Assembly (NCBI GenBank): GCA_948099385.1
Contig: CANUEZ040000193.1
Location: forward strand, 4,166,501-4,230,500
Direction of reading: 5' to 3'
Length of the DNA: 64,000 nucleotides
From: Fasciola hepatica
Taxonomy: Eukaryota > Platyhelminthes > Trematoda > Plagiorchiida > Fasciolidae
Shown here: one piece after another, positions 12,636-23,450 of the stretch
Position numbering within the stretch: position 1 is the stretch's first letter
Layout: the number at the start of each line of letters is the position of its first letter
Made by a program: the position numbers and the translations under genes
Notes under the pieces: model-generated
Told to the model about the DNA's origin: nothing
The model's input: only the letters and a program-made list of their open reading frames with translations
Databases searched by the model: none

Positions 12636-13490
12636 GTGTTACTCTGGTGTTCAAATAATCATCCCATGAAGGAAACGCCCCACTGTGGATATAAGTCACC
12701 GAGGTTGCAAATGAAGCTACTGTTGACGCTCTCCTTCACGTCTGCTGAGGCCCGGTTGACGCGCGAGCAATTCGTTGTTGTATCCGATGCAACGGCTGAA
12801 CAGTCCGTAGTGAATTACCAATACGTTTTCTCTCGTCAACCAGCCTATTTCGCACAAACGCCTCAACCTAGGCCAGTCGGAGAGGCGATTCCCTTACACA
12901 AACCAGTACAAATAAATCGTTCCTTCTCGTGCACCAAACTCCACCTATATTCCATCTACCGCTTCCGTCATGCAGTATGCTGTTCTTGTGGTAAGAATGG
13001 TCATATGTGCAAGGCATGCCGCCAATCCAAATGCGTTGTCATGCATGCCACCTCTCAGTATCCGGAAAATGATGACAATCCGGTACACACACTAGAGATT
13101 CCGAGTGAATCCAACCAATTCGTGTACAGATCAGTCCAGTTCCACTGTGACTTGGGACTTTCATTCATGTTGGATATCACGAGCTGCTTGTCCATTATGC
13201 GGAAATCCGTATTCGATTTGATTCTGCCCAGTGAACACACAAAATACACCGATGTGCGCATTCACAGTGTTACTCATCGTCGAATTCCTTTGTTGCGCGA
13301 GACTTCATCGATAGTTCGTTTGGAAAGTGACTATATCTCGATACGCTTCCCGATATTCGTAGGCAGTCCTTTGATTTTTACGTTTGAAGGCCCCGCGTAT
13401 ATTGGAGCAAAATGCAATAACCCAAAAGGCATCCAGTATTCCGGTGGATCAGGTTGTTCTGCAGCATTTGATCGCACAATGCTAGAATAA
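12636..13490 (+). pseudogene. Gypsy Gag C-terminus and aspartic protease (inactive)
   Basis: This is the longest open frame in the window (284 codons). Around residues 114-127 it has a perfect CCHC zinc knuckle, C-X2-C-X4-H-X4-C (CSCGKNGHMCKAC), which binds nucleic acid in Gag proteins. From about residue 175 it matches a retropepsin start (FMLDITSCLSIM), where a family member would have D-T/S-G. The catalytic triad is therefore changed to D-I-T, and the enzyme should be inactive. The annotated start lies in sequence with no Gag motif, so the real N-terminus is unknown. The homologous region in unit 2 (about 42290-43090) has many stops and frameshifts. Confidence 0.7.
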
Positions 13491-13719
13491 CGAGAGTGAC
13501 ATGGAAGTTGAGCTCGCGAAGTGTGGAGTGGGTGGTGACGTGGAGTTCTTGAAACACTGAGTGTTGCCGTATGGTCAGATCGAAGGTGTTCTAATAGTGC
13601 TTTCCCAGATAGAACAAGACGGTGTCATTTTGTGTGTGTTTCTGTCCATATGGGTTAATCCGATTGTGGTGGCGATGATGAGTGATGGACAGACACTCCC
13701 AGTTAGCGATAATCCTCAA

Positions 13720-14200
13720 CTGTTCTTGAATCCACATTCAAAAGGATGCGCGGCAACTACGGTGGAACAGAAGAAATGCCAGAAATGCATATTGGGAAAC
13801 AAGTGTTTCTCATAAATTGATCTGACTGATGCATGTTCAGAAATTCCGCTGCACGCGGAGTCTAAACCATTACCGACCATCAACCATCCATGGAACATGT
13901 TCCAATACAATTCCTTGCTTTTCGGTATGCACGTGTCCGACGGGATATTTCAGGCCATAATAGCCGAGGTGATCCGTATTATCAATGGTATGGTAATATG
14001 CCAGGATGTTGTGCTTATATTTGAATCCGCGAAGATATAACAGTACTGCAGATTGTGACAGATGCAGGAGAGATTCAGGGAATGAAACTTGTCGAGAAAG
14101 CGCAAATTCGCTCGTAAAGAACCAGATTTCCTAGGCTTCACTGTCAATTCAAACGGATATCAACCCGATCCAGATAGTTTTAAATCAGTGATTGTCATCC
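13720..14200 (+). pseudogene. Gypsy reverse transcriptase fragment
   Basis: Motifs in order are: I-D-L-T-D-A followed by E-I-P-L near 13815 (family consensus IDLSDAYLQIPL), F-Q-Y-N-S-L-L-F-G near 13905 (consensus FxYxRLPFG), C-Q-D-V-V-L-I-F near 14000 (consensus YLDDILVF), and FLGFTVNSNGYQPDPD near 14125. The catalytic Y-L-D-D is reduced to C-Q-D-V. A stop precedes the I-D-L block and the last motif is in another frame. This fragment is a non-functional relic following the Gag-protease frame. Confidence 0.75.
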
Positions 14201-14959
14201 AGTCACCGAAAATTCAGGCGAACTTACGATCAATTCTTAGATGCCCGCAGTGCTCCCTCAGATTAAATCCCACCGTTTTGACACGAGTCCAACCTTTTTC
14301 TCTGGCCCAGTCATCTGATGCAGAGCAATGGAACAAGCAGTGTTGTCTTATTCGAAATATCGATGACCGACCGATACTAACCTCGTTTGCGCCGTTTGAG
14401 CGGACTACACGGACCACTGACGTGTCCCATGTGGAGAAAGCTGCAGTTCTGTAATAGGTGAATGTCGGATGATCTGCATCTAGCGTTTTCTCAGTACTAC
14501 AGGAAGGAATTACTCTCAGAAGTAAAATGAAGTTTTGGTGGTTTCACTGGCGGTACGCTGATTAAAACGGTACGATTGTCACCTAATCACGTAATGCAGA
14601 TAAATCCGCCTACAAATCCACGGCTGTTGTGATCCGACGATGAGGCATTACCTGAGCTGCCTAGAGCTACGACGTCCTGCATCGAGGAGGCAAGACCGTA
14701 ATGAAGGCGGATTTCTTGCCACGATACTCATGATTCGCAGTGTCAGAACAATACCATTTAATTACCGCGGCCCCTCCTTTTTCCCCGTAAAAACTGAGCG
14801 AGCAGACGAATGGACGTTATTCATCGTTGACTTTAGCAATTAGAAACGAGTGGTAACCCGATGTGAAGTCGAAGTTCTTCCTACTGCAAGAGGAATTCAG
14901 TATTCAACCCGACAGTGTCCAGTGTCGGGGTGACCTTCCTAAAATATTTTTCATTACGC

Positions 14960-15080
14960 ATTTCGGTTTCGGATGAACTGCATTTGGGTCAATTGGGTGT
15001 GATTTCAATAAAGCCACTGGCTTGACAGATATGTTGGTGGCCGGAATTGAATATGACCATTGCCAAAATAACTAGGAACC
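14960..15080 (+). pseudogene. Gypsy integrase N-terminal zinc region fragment
   Basis: In one frame the sequence reads HLGQLGVISIKPLA, a stop, then a C-W-W-P block. This matches the Gypsy integrase start (H-x-G-x-x-x-M-K-x-L-A-R-x-x-x-W-W-P). The same place in unit 2 (43448-43540) is better preserved. Sequence from 15000 to 15180 gives no further integrase core that I can follow. Confidence 0.6.
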
Positions 15081-15249
15081 CTTGAAGGAGGACAGATTTG
15101 ACGATTCAGCGAGCATCACACGTGATAATGCCAAGTTGATTTTCGTAGCTACGCTCGCTTAGGATCGTCAACCAATTAGGATCCCTGCGGACGGGTACAG
15201 CTAAAGCCTGTTTTGATCGATCAAATCACCACCTGCCAGGTAGTTACGT

Positions 15250-16760
15250 TAATTTATCATTTATACAAATCATTTCTGGAATAAAATAATCGTGCTTTTC
15301 CGCAGCCTGGGCATTCTTGCCTATTATGATTACGTGGTTTCAGATGAGAGCTATTTAACACATACTATCAACTTATGTATTGCGAATATTACAGGAAGAA
15401 TTATCTCTACCTCCATCTTGTCTGACTTGAAAATAATCAATTAGACTGGAAATCATAACAGAGGCTTGATGATCATCAATGTGTAGTTGAGTTTTACATG
15501 ATGCAGTATCGTGTGAAGCACGCAGCTTTGGTTCAATTAAATAATCTGCATTGAAGTGGCACAACGTCTATTCATGAACCACATATTATGCATTGCCGGC
15601 CATTCTTGTCAAGAGTATCTTCAGAGGTCTTCAGTATTCAACAACACGTATTACGCTGTTTAAACTGCTTTCAAATTGCAAGAATTTACGATTGATTTTA
15701 TTCATTTCTTGTACTCTGATTTAGTATTCAGTGGATTACCGAGCTGTTCCAAATGTATAAGTCCATATTCGTCTGTATTTCTCTCAAGAATCTTGGAGGT
15801 TAAATAAGCGCTTTGTTCTAACTTTGTTGAAAATTATATAAGGTGGAAAATCACCAGCTTTCTTCAATATTCGTGTGGTCAAAACCCTCTGTAAGATTAG
15901 GTGTGGAGTTCTTTTCAGCAAGAACAATATCAACTACTCATTTCATATTGCATTCAACTGACTGATTTTAACTGTTATGTACGAGTTTGCATTCTTTCCA
16001 ATCAAACGATGTACTATTGGTCAGCTTCCGCAACGGAATCAGTTGGACTCAAAACTAGGATACACACAGCTTTCGCCCAGTAAGTTGAAACTACCAGCTT
16101 TCAAAGAAAACCAAAACATGGGTGACCGAATGTAAGGGTATCTGTTTTTCACTCAATCGATTGTAAACCGAAATTCTGTAGTTTGGGGGTGACAATGAGT
16201 TGCACATTGGTGACCTCCGAACAGGGACAGTGCAGGATCGGGTGAACCACACCAAGCTGTTTCCATATCATCCGCTTTCACTAGTCCATCCTACTATGCG
16301 TGGACCACCTGTCTGTTATATTAGTAAGCTGCACTACGTTACCTCGACAACCATAGGAGCATCAGTTGAGACGAGACAGAATACGTGCAACCAGCAGACC
16401 TCACACGACAGACCAGAAGAAGTTCCTTCACGGGTGCTTCTGTCAGGTACTGGTGTTGGGTTAGCGCCCCACTATCTTCTGGGTCGGAGTTTTGACTCAG
16501 TGAATACGGAAAGAATATCCAAGTAAAATTTATTTTTGCGTTGTGGGCAGTCAACAAGAATGATATGCCTTAAAATCTCCATCGTTTCTTCGGGAAACAC
16601 AGTTCGTATTTCTCTGCTCTTTAACTTTCTCAACCCAATTCGGAAAAGATATAAAAGGCCACAATGAGTCGTGAACGTGGAGTTCTCAATCTCGGTACGG
16701 GTAACAAATAAGAGACAAGAAAAACAGAATCGATTCTCCAACCTAAGCTTTCATCTCACT
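15250..16760 (+). repeat. Block C, copy 1: region upstream of LINE endonuclease
   Basis: Collinear with 43985-45510. From about 15500 onward the two copies differ at only a handful of positions. Frames at 15901-16083 and 16200-16526 are preserved in both copies, which the near-identity alone explains. It directly precedes the LINE endonuclease and is probably LINE 5' sequence. Confidence 0.7.
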
Positions 16761-16764
16761 CAGC

Positions 16765-17433
16765 TGCTTCCAGCATCCGCACGCATTGACACTCGGGGCA
16801 ACAGTCTGCCCTACCTGGAATACCTCAGACGTTTAACATGGAAGTGAGTTGTGTCCTCGAAACACGCATACAAGACCCAACTTTAGTGTTAAAAATTTAC
16901 TGTCTAAACTGGCTTTCCCGTTTCACTCTTCGCATGCCGGGTGATTCAGTGTCTAGTGCTTGTGGTCAGGCTAGCTTTGGCACCGTTCTCGGCATGAAAA
17001 CTCAGCGTGCACTGCTCGACTGGATTCCAATGAGCAGTCTTCCGTTTGCGGTTCGGGTGAATGGTTACGTACATGTAAAAAGCACTAGACTAAAGCTTAG
17101 ATGCCTGTTTTGTTTCCATGTATGCCTCCAAATGACTGACTCATCTGAGGCTAAAGACGAAAATTACCATGAGTTGTATCAATTGCTCCGTAGCGTGCGT
17201 TGAACGGACATCATGGATGCTGTTGTTGATCTCAGTGTTCAAGTTGAAAGTCTATAGGAGACGGAGATAAATAAAGGAAACCGTTTTGACATTTCAATAG
17301 ACCGAACGGATAACGGTGACCGACTCTTTCAACTATGTTCCGCCTATGAACTTTTCCTAGCGAGTGTATAGTTATCGAACGAAATGCGCTACCGAGTATC
17401 CTGGAACCCTGCTGGGTCTTCACAGCTTTGGAG
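16765..17433 (+). pseudogene. RTE-like LINE AP-endonuclease, copy 1a
   Basis: The frame 16838-17203 reads through the endonuclease N-terminus. The active-site Glu is in the LETRIQDP-type motif, LLDWIP follows, and then the conserved AKDENYHELYQLLRSVR block. After a frameshift near 17205 the DRTDNGDRLFQLCS-like block follows. This domain nicks target DNA for target-primed reverse transcription; similar sequence is widespread in flatworms. The copy stops near 17433, before the final SDHA-type motif, at a tandem-duplication junction. The corresponding copy at 45512-46310 is nearly identical and continues to the motif. Confidence 0.75.
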
Positions 17434-17639
17434 AGTATCCAAGTAAAGTCTGTTGTGCTTGTGGGCAGCCAACAGGTATGATATGCCTAAAAAACTCCAT
17501 CTTTCCTTCGCGAAACACAGTTAATATTTCCCTACACTTTAACCCTCTCATCCCAAATCTTGGTACCAGTAACAATTAAGAGACAAGAGAAATAAGAATC
17601 GATTCTCCGACCTAGTCATTCGTATCACTAAGCTGCTTT

Positions 17640-18435
17640 CAGCATCGGGACGCATTGTCAAACGAGGCGACAGTCTGCCATACCTGGAATTCCTCAGACG
17701 TTAACCACGGATGTGAGTTGTGTCCCCGAAACACGCATGCAAGACCCAACTTCTGTATTAACACTGTGCTCCTCAAGTAAACACTGGGCTTCTTGTTTCA
17801 CTCTACGCATGCCGGGTCATTCGGTGTCTAGTGCTTGTGGTAAGGCTGGCGTTGGTATCATTCTCGGCGTGAAAACTGAGCGTGAACTGCTCGACTGGAT
17901 TCTGATTCCGGTGAACGGTTCTATACATGTAAACATCACTAGACTGGAGAGTCCATGCCTGTTTTTCGTTCATGTGCATGCCCCAAATGACCGCACCTCG
18001 TCTGAGGCTAACGACAAACACTACCATGATTTTATCAATTGCTCCTTAGCGTGCGTTCAACGGACATCATGGATGTTGTTGGTGAATTCAGTGTTCAAGT
18101 TGGAAGCTTCGATGAGACGGAGAGAAATGAAGTAAACCGTTTCGAAATTTCAGCCGATGGAACCGATAACTGTGACCGACTCATTCAACTATGTCCTGAC
18201 CATGGACTATTCCTAGCGAATACAAATTTCTGGCACAATGAGCTCCACCGAATAACCTGACACCTTGCTGCGTCTCAACAGCTTTGCACTCAGATCGACC
18301 ATATTGCTCTTGGTTACCGCTGACACGGATCAACTCTAAACTGCTGGTCATTTTGGTCCCCGTCTGTTGACAATGATCACACAGTTGCCTGTGTGAATTC
18401 GAATCTGCTTCTCGACGGTGGCCGGAAATAAATCA
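17640..18435 (+). pseudogene. RTE-like LINE AP-endonuclease, copy 1b
   Basis: A second endonuclease copy, diverged from 1a. The frame 17713-18135 carries the PETRMQDP motif (Glu retained), LLDWI and a degenerate AKDxxYH block (ANDKHYH). Frame 18039-18260 then continues with DGTDNCDRLIQLC and FLANTNF. Near 18370 a D-N-D-H-T motif stands for the terminal S-D-H. It is followed directly by Gypsy 2 sequence, and the matching reverse transcriptase appears only after that insertion, at about 20570. Overlapping frames indicate frameshifts. Confidence 0.75.
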
Positions 18436-18642
18436 AAGACGAAAATCCTCGTCAGCCACTACTTGACGATATCAAAGAATGTGCCTCCAAGCAGAATTAT
18501 TGTAAAATTCAAAATTAAAACATTCTGTTTTATTTCACCATACTCTCTCTTTTATAGTACATAATGGTACCGTACGTGATACCGCTAAGATGAAATATTG
18601 AGCTACGTCCTATGAGTTCTTGATGTTCTTACTTCGCAGTGG

Positions 18643-19263
18643 TTGTGTGCGGGGTTTAGTCTATTCAATCCATTTTATTTCACATTTGGCGTCGCGCAAA
18701 GGATTCAAACCATGATTGCATCTGAAATGGAACCTCTTGATGTAAGTTCTACATCCCAACTGGTTGACGACTACATGAAGTGTTTCAATAAATCGTATAA
18801 TGCCCGAAACCATTGGGATGATGCAAAGAAAACGGTGTTTTTCGTTCATCCCATTTGCAGAAATGCATACACTCCCATGAGAACGTCGTCTTTTACCAAG
18901 CCGATACGTTGTCGTGACAATCGGCCCCACTTGGGCGATCGATTCATTCGAAATCTTACCATAAATGTTCCGATTTGGACAAGTGTGTTTCATATGGTCA
19001 GTTACGTCGTTGTTTCACATGTCCTCGTCGACGAGCCACTTGTTTTGCCTTTGGTAAGTTTTGTCACATTGATAGTGTTTGTAGACTTAGCCCATCGTAT
19101 CGACAGACGATCCCCTCAGCATCATCTGACACTTCTTTACTTCCTACCAGATTTTTCGACACTTGCATTAACCCTCCTGTCAGAGAAGGTTCCACATATT
19201 ATCAGGAATTGCTTTCCTAAGAGGGCAGTCAACAAACTTTTATTGTTAATACTGGGCGTGTAG
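18643..19263 (+). pseudogene. Gypsy 2 Gag region
   Basis: The frame is open for 206 codons, with a start region shared with unit 2 (46537-46740). In the overlapping frame (18975-19220) a degenerate zinc-knuckle array is readable: RCFTC, then C-F-A-F-G-K-F-C-H-I-D-S-V-C. This resembles the double CCHC region of K02A2.6-like Gag-Pol proteins with the second Cys lost. The useful frame changes around 18970, so the long frame's second half is out of frame and probably meaningless. Confidence 0.5.
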
Positions 19264-19600
19264 AATCCATCGTTTCACCTAAAGCTATAAATTGCGTTTA
19301 TCCAATCGAAAAGATTAATCCTACCAGCGTGGCTATTCCAGGTATTACTGGATACAAGCTCCCACATGTCAGTTTTTGTACGGTTCTAATTCACCCACGT
19401 GACTCTGAAACTATTGAATTTAGGTTTTTGGTTTCTGATTCTGGACTTCCACTTCTTGCTTTTAAAGCTGTTCGTGAATTGCACATTGATGTCACTCTTC
19501 TCAATTCTTCACCCGATTCATTGGATGTACAACAGCTTGTTTTAAAATGTTTCAAGGTTTCTTGTGGAATGTATATTCCTGAATTAAGAAAAGAGATATC
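19215..19600 (+). pseudogene. Gypsy 2 aspartic protease (inactive)
   Basis: Just after the Gag piece the translation gives F-I-V-N-T-G-R-V-E-S-I, where the family has F-x-V-D-T-G-S/A. The catalytic Asp is now Asn. The frame 19329-19697 continues with IPGITGYKLPH, the flap-like FRFLVSDSGLPLLAF and the ending V-R-E-L-H-I-D. These match the usual end of K02A2.6-type retropepsins. The frame is open for 122 codons despite the lost active site. Confidence 0.65.
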
Positions 19601-19699
19601 TTGCGATCTCATTTTACGGAAGCGCAGTATAATTCACTTAAGTTTGAGAGATCCTGTCCGTCAAGCAATGCAGTCTGTGTGGGCGCGGACTTACTAGCT

Positions 19700-20260
19700 C
19701 TGTGGAGGTTTCTAACTGGGACGAAGTTAAACGTACATGTAAATATTGCAGGCAGCATTTACATTACGTACGTTCGAAACATTCAAATTGACTTCCTTGA
19801 TTGTTGCTTCGCCAGGCGTGGCAGCGGTTATATGCAGGCTATTGTGGAGCCTTCTTGGGTAAATACTACACTCTTGTTATCATTAATGCTTTTCCCGCTG
19901 ATCAAAGGAATATTGAACAAATTCACTTACTGCTGACTTCACACAGACTACGCTCAGAAAAAGATTCAACAGAGTAGGAATTCTGTTTGTGCCAGTTACT
20001 GACAGTGGCACCAATTCAGCTGCTCAACTCTCGGATAATTGCCTATAAGATCTTGGTTGAAAAGTAAAACACACTGCTCTTCGTCACCCGCAGTCTGGTG
20101 GTCTAGCAGATAACATTGAATGAAATTTGTTTTGTGATTCCTCATACATTTTTCGAACCTGGTCTTGCCATTGACAATCCATTATATATATCAACTGTTC
20201 ACCGATTTGTACACGCCCATTATCCAGTTTAGTAGTTAGCAAAATTCCCGTGGGTTCTAT
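19700..20260 (+). pseudogene. Gypsy 2 integrase fragment
   Basis: Several frames give, in order: a C-K-Y-C-R-Q-H zinc-binding remnant, A-W-Q-R-L-Y-x-x-Y-C-G-A-F-L-G-K-Y-Y (consensus AWQRIHIDYAGPF), V-I-I-N-A-F, T-D-S-G-T-N (consensus TDNGTQF), A-L-R-H-P-Q-S-G-G-L-A-D (consensus YHPQSNGLAE) and F-F-E-P-G-L-A-I-D near 20150. Order and spacing fit a Gypsy integrase core. Frame changes and stops make it non-functional. Confidence 0.7.
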
Positions 20261-20569
20261 CTGAGGCTTTTACGGCTGTCCAAGATAAAACAACCAGCTG
20301 CCCTGAGAAGCGATGGATATCTGCATCCTCAGTTGAGCGGTTAGATGCTCGCAGAACGATTCCTCCGGATCTCAGATATGATGGAACACAGAGGTGCCTT
20401 ACACGCTAATTGATTCTGAGCCTGAGAAACTGCCGCTAATAAAAGTGGATTGTAGAGGTGGAAAAAGCTGCAGCGATGAGCAGCAGCTGCAATCTTGTCC
20501 GTCTAAGCGAAAACACCTGCTCTAAAATTTTAGGCGTTATTGAACTGTTCTAAGAGACAAACGGCTCAC

Positions 20570-21830
20570 TGATTCGAACTCAGGAGCGTCGTCTAGAATG
20601 TTGGGAGAAGGATTTTCAGAGGCCGTTTAATTGGCCTTTATCCCCGACAGGCATGTTAAAAATCGTCATAGCTCCAACTGTGGTTGTAGATGGCGGTCCT
20701 TTATCAGAAACGGAGGTTCTTCGTGAGCTAAGCCACTTAGATGATATGAGACTGCTTGACTCGATGAGTTGCTTCCGTCCAATTCCAAGGATGATGGATC
20801 ATAATTGTTATTGGGTTGGCAAAACTCCTCGATTTGGAAGGTCACAGGGAACAAGTTCCAAAGTGTTGGGAATAATCTGTGATTGTGCCAATATACACGA
20901 AGGATGGTGATTCCTCTTGTCGAAACCACCCGATAATAAGTCTGGTTAGCATCATATCTCAAATGATTTTTAGGTCAACAAACATCCTTATTTCTCGATC
21001 CTTTAGGCGATCTTAGAATCAGTTGACCACATAGTTCATTGCCTCCAGTTAATGGGTGTATCAGAGAAATTCCGTCGCTCCCTAAAGTTTTTTTTCGTGA
21101 ACAGCCTAGGTGGTGTTAATTTTCACTTTTCTCCTTCACCCGAGTTCACCAAGAGAAGTAGTGTGCATCGGGGTTACCCCTTTCTACCTTTCCCTTTACC
21201 TTCCTGATTTATACGGACCCAGATACAGCACCTTTTTCAAGCTTTGGGAGTAACATCAAACGTCTCCCTGGTTGAAAGGTCCTAGAACTTGAATATGCGG
21301 ATTACATCGTTCTCCTTTACGAAGACCCAGGTAAGTTGCAAGCTTTTATGAGCAACATGAATAACTGTGTACCAGTGATCGGTATGCGTTTTGCAAAAGA
21401 TGCTGTTGTAGGATTGGGTTGGTCCACTAAACCTTTCATTATCTGGAGAACCTTAGACTTGGTTGATGAATTGTTTTATGGGCAGCTGGATTTTACTGAG
21501 AGAACAGATATCGGTTCAGGTGTTATTCTGTATGCAGAAATTTCGCTTGACATTTGCCAATCTGAGTCATTTGTGGATTTGATACGAAATCTGGTCATCA
21601 ATCAAGGATTGGATGTACGCTGCAGCAGTCAAGCCCGTACTTCTCTGTGGTTAGGAGACATGGCTACTAAGGGTGGAGAATATGAGAAGATTATCGGCAT
21701 TGGAACACCGATGTGCACATGTCAACTGACAGGAATCCGCGGCACGCCATACATATTATCTTCGTTGTCTGGTTTTCGACTGCTCCAATTTTCTCAGTGG
21801 TGTTTTGATATCTCTTAGCCATCCTGAAGC
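20570..21830 (+). pseudogene. RTE-like LINE reverse transcriptase, copy 1
   Basis: Blocks follow the order of an RTE-type RT: an N-terminal block near 20680-20780, a V-S-E-K-F-R-R-S-L-K region near 21060, S-P-E-F-T then a Gly-Tyr-Pro-rich block near 21140-21190, and L-E-Y-A-D-Y-I-V-L-L-Y-E-D-P near 21285. That last block is the catalytic motif with YADD changed to YADY. Frame 21336-21818 (160 codons) continues past it, but with shifts relative to the motif. Compared with copy 2 at 47040-48235, the central fingers/palm part is shorter. It is separated from its endonuclease by Gypsy 2. Confidence 0.7.
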
Positions 21831-21834
21831 CCCT

Positions 21835-23300
21835 GATTCCCAGCTTCTACGAAAAACCGCATCGTTTCCTCAGCTTTCGTGAACCCATACAGTGGTATTG
21901 TCACCGGTGTGATCTTCAGCATCAGTGACGCCAACCGTGACTTTCGCTTGAAAATCGATGAAAGGTTCCATTATTCACGGCTATCATCGCATTACCTTGT
22001 TCAAACTGATAATCAATTCAATTGGTTCATTCACGAACCAGAAGGCACACTACAATAGACGTTCGACTAGCGGCTCAGAAACGTGTCTTCTATCGAGTCC
22101 CGACTGCGAACTATGAACGAAATTCCCTTGAACGAATGAATAGAAAAGACCGGTGTTGGCGAGTTTCGCACATGTTCCAAAGTTGAGGTGCACGGTTACT
22201 TCGGTAAAGTCAATTCAGTAAAACGTATGCAACCGAGGAAAAAACAGTGAAGTCCAAATCAAGCATCAGAAATCAGTGAGAAAATAAATCAATTACGTCT
22301 GCTAATGTGTTATTTTCAGTGCTTCAACAGATTGAATCTGGGTTAACAATAAGGACAGCACCGTTTGTCCGATCCTTCATGCAACGAACGTTCCAATGGT
22401 TTTCAGTGCATCAACAGTGTTTATGATGGATATTGAATATTCTGTCAACTGATACTCTCAGCCATTTTCGCCATATGCTTTTGCGAATAGGAATATGGAA
22501 TATTGCACAGATAAGGAATGGGTTGTGAAATGTATATGCATACTAAGTAGATAAATGCATAAGTAACCCTTTGAATTGAAACTAACTCCGTGACTAAGTT
22601 TGAGAAGCATAGAAATAATGGTAATCAATATGGCTGGGGTGGGGTGGGGGTTACCACTTCAAAGAAGTACCGATAAAGCTTGACGTGAGTAAATAGACGT
22701 CCCGGCAGGAGAAACTGAAATGCCTGTGATGTTCATTTGTACTGATTGTATGCAAAGATCGTACCTAATAAATGATAATGGTATCGTCTCACATGTGTAC
22801 CCAATCAAAAAAATTGATTTACTAGTAGCAAGGTAATCACAACACTTTGTCGTCAACCGACGCCAGTCTGCTGAATAATTGATGGTTTGAGCAAAAGTAC
22901 TGAGAGTAATTAATATTGGACCTTTTGTTTTCGATGGAAACGACACAGGTACAGAACGACCCCAATTTACTCAAAAGTATTAGGAAGTTCGTATTTGAGT
23001 ATACAGCTCAAATTCCGAGCTCGAACGAGTCTTCACTATTAAGGGGTGTTAGTGTTTGAAAGTCTGCATGTAAAATCCCTTCTCTAAATTTATCGATTTG
23101 TGTATTTTAATTATAGCTGCAAACAGAACTGTGTAAATTCTAAAATCATTTACCTAGGCAATGAAACACATCTAACGAAATAGTAACACCTCGCCTTTTT
23201 CGACTGAAAATCCAGTTGCTCTCATCGGATTTCCTCGATTATATGCACGCGTGCATACACATACACACACAATATTACCGATTGGAGCCATGACATGACC
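21835..23300. other. No recognisable gene
   Basis: Frame 22659-22946 (minus) shows no motif. A short G-rich run lies near 22636. Nothing here has a second copy in the window. The stretch separates block C from TA-rich DNA. Confidence 0.4.
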
Positions 23301-23372
23301 GATTTGGTTGCCGGCAGATTATGCAAGTCACAAAATTTTATATTTCTTTCATTGAGATGAAAGTAAGCATCC

Positions 23373-23450
23373 ATATATATATCTATATATATATATATAT
23401 ATATATATAGATATATATATATATTTATATATCTATGTATATGTATATAT
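23373..23450. repeat. TA-dinucleotide microsatellite, interrupted
   Basis: Near-continuous alternating T and A with a few C or G interruptions, directly left of the hammerhead-bearing repeat. Confidence 0.95.

Larger units (their letters stand above)
12340..15180 (+). mobile_element. Gypsy-type LTR retrotransposon 1, copy 1, decayed
   Basis: Gag zinc knuckle, retropepsin, reverse transcriptase and the integrase N-terminus follow in Gypsy/Ty3 order on the plus strand. Stops, frameshifts and gaps are present throughout, with little recognisable RNase H. I could not identify LTRs or a primer-binding site, so the boundaries are approximate. Flatworms carry many Gypsy lineages (for example CsRn1-like and Boudicca-like); I cannot place this one by eye. 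The collinear copy in unit 2 (41990-43930) has lost most of the RT. Confidence 0.75.
18490..20540 (+). mobile_element. Gypsy-type element 2 (K02A2.6/Mag-like), nested in LINE, copy 1
   Basis: This element lies between the endonuclease (17640-18435) and RT (20570-21830) parts of an RTE-like LINE in the same orientation, so it is best explained as inserted into the LINE. It contains Gag, protease and integrase pieces. The reverse transcriptase expected between protease and integrase is absent, since only about 120 bp separates them. Boundaries and LTRs are not resolved. The unit 2 counterpart (46510-47030) has lost more. Confidence 0.65.

Noticed and set aside
15901..16526. Frames conserved between 15901-16526 and 44648-45273 as real genes
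   Set aside because: The whole DNA segment is almost identical in both units, so frame conservation carries no information. They precede the LINE endonuclease.
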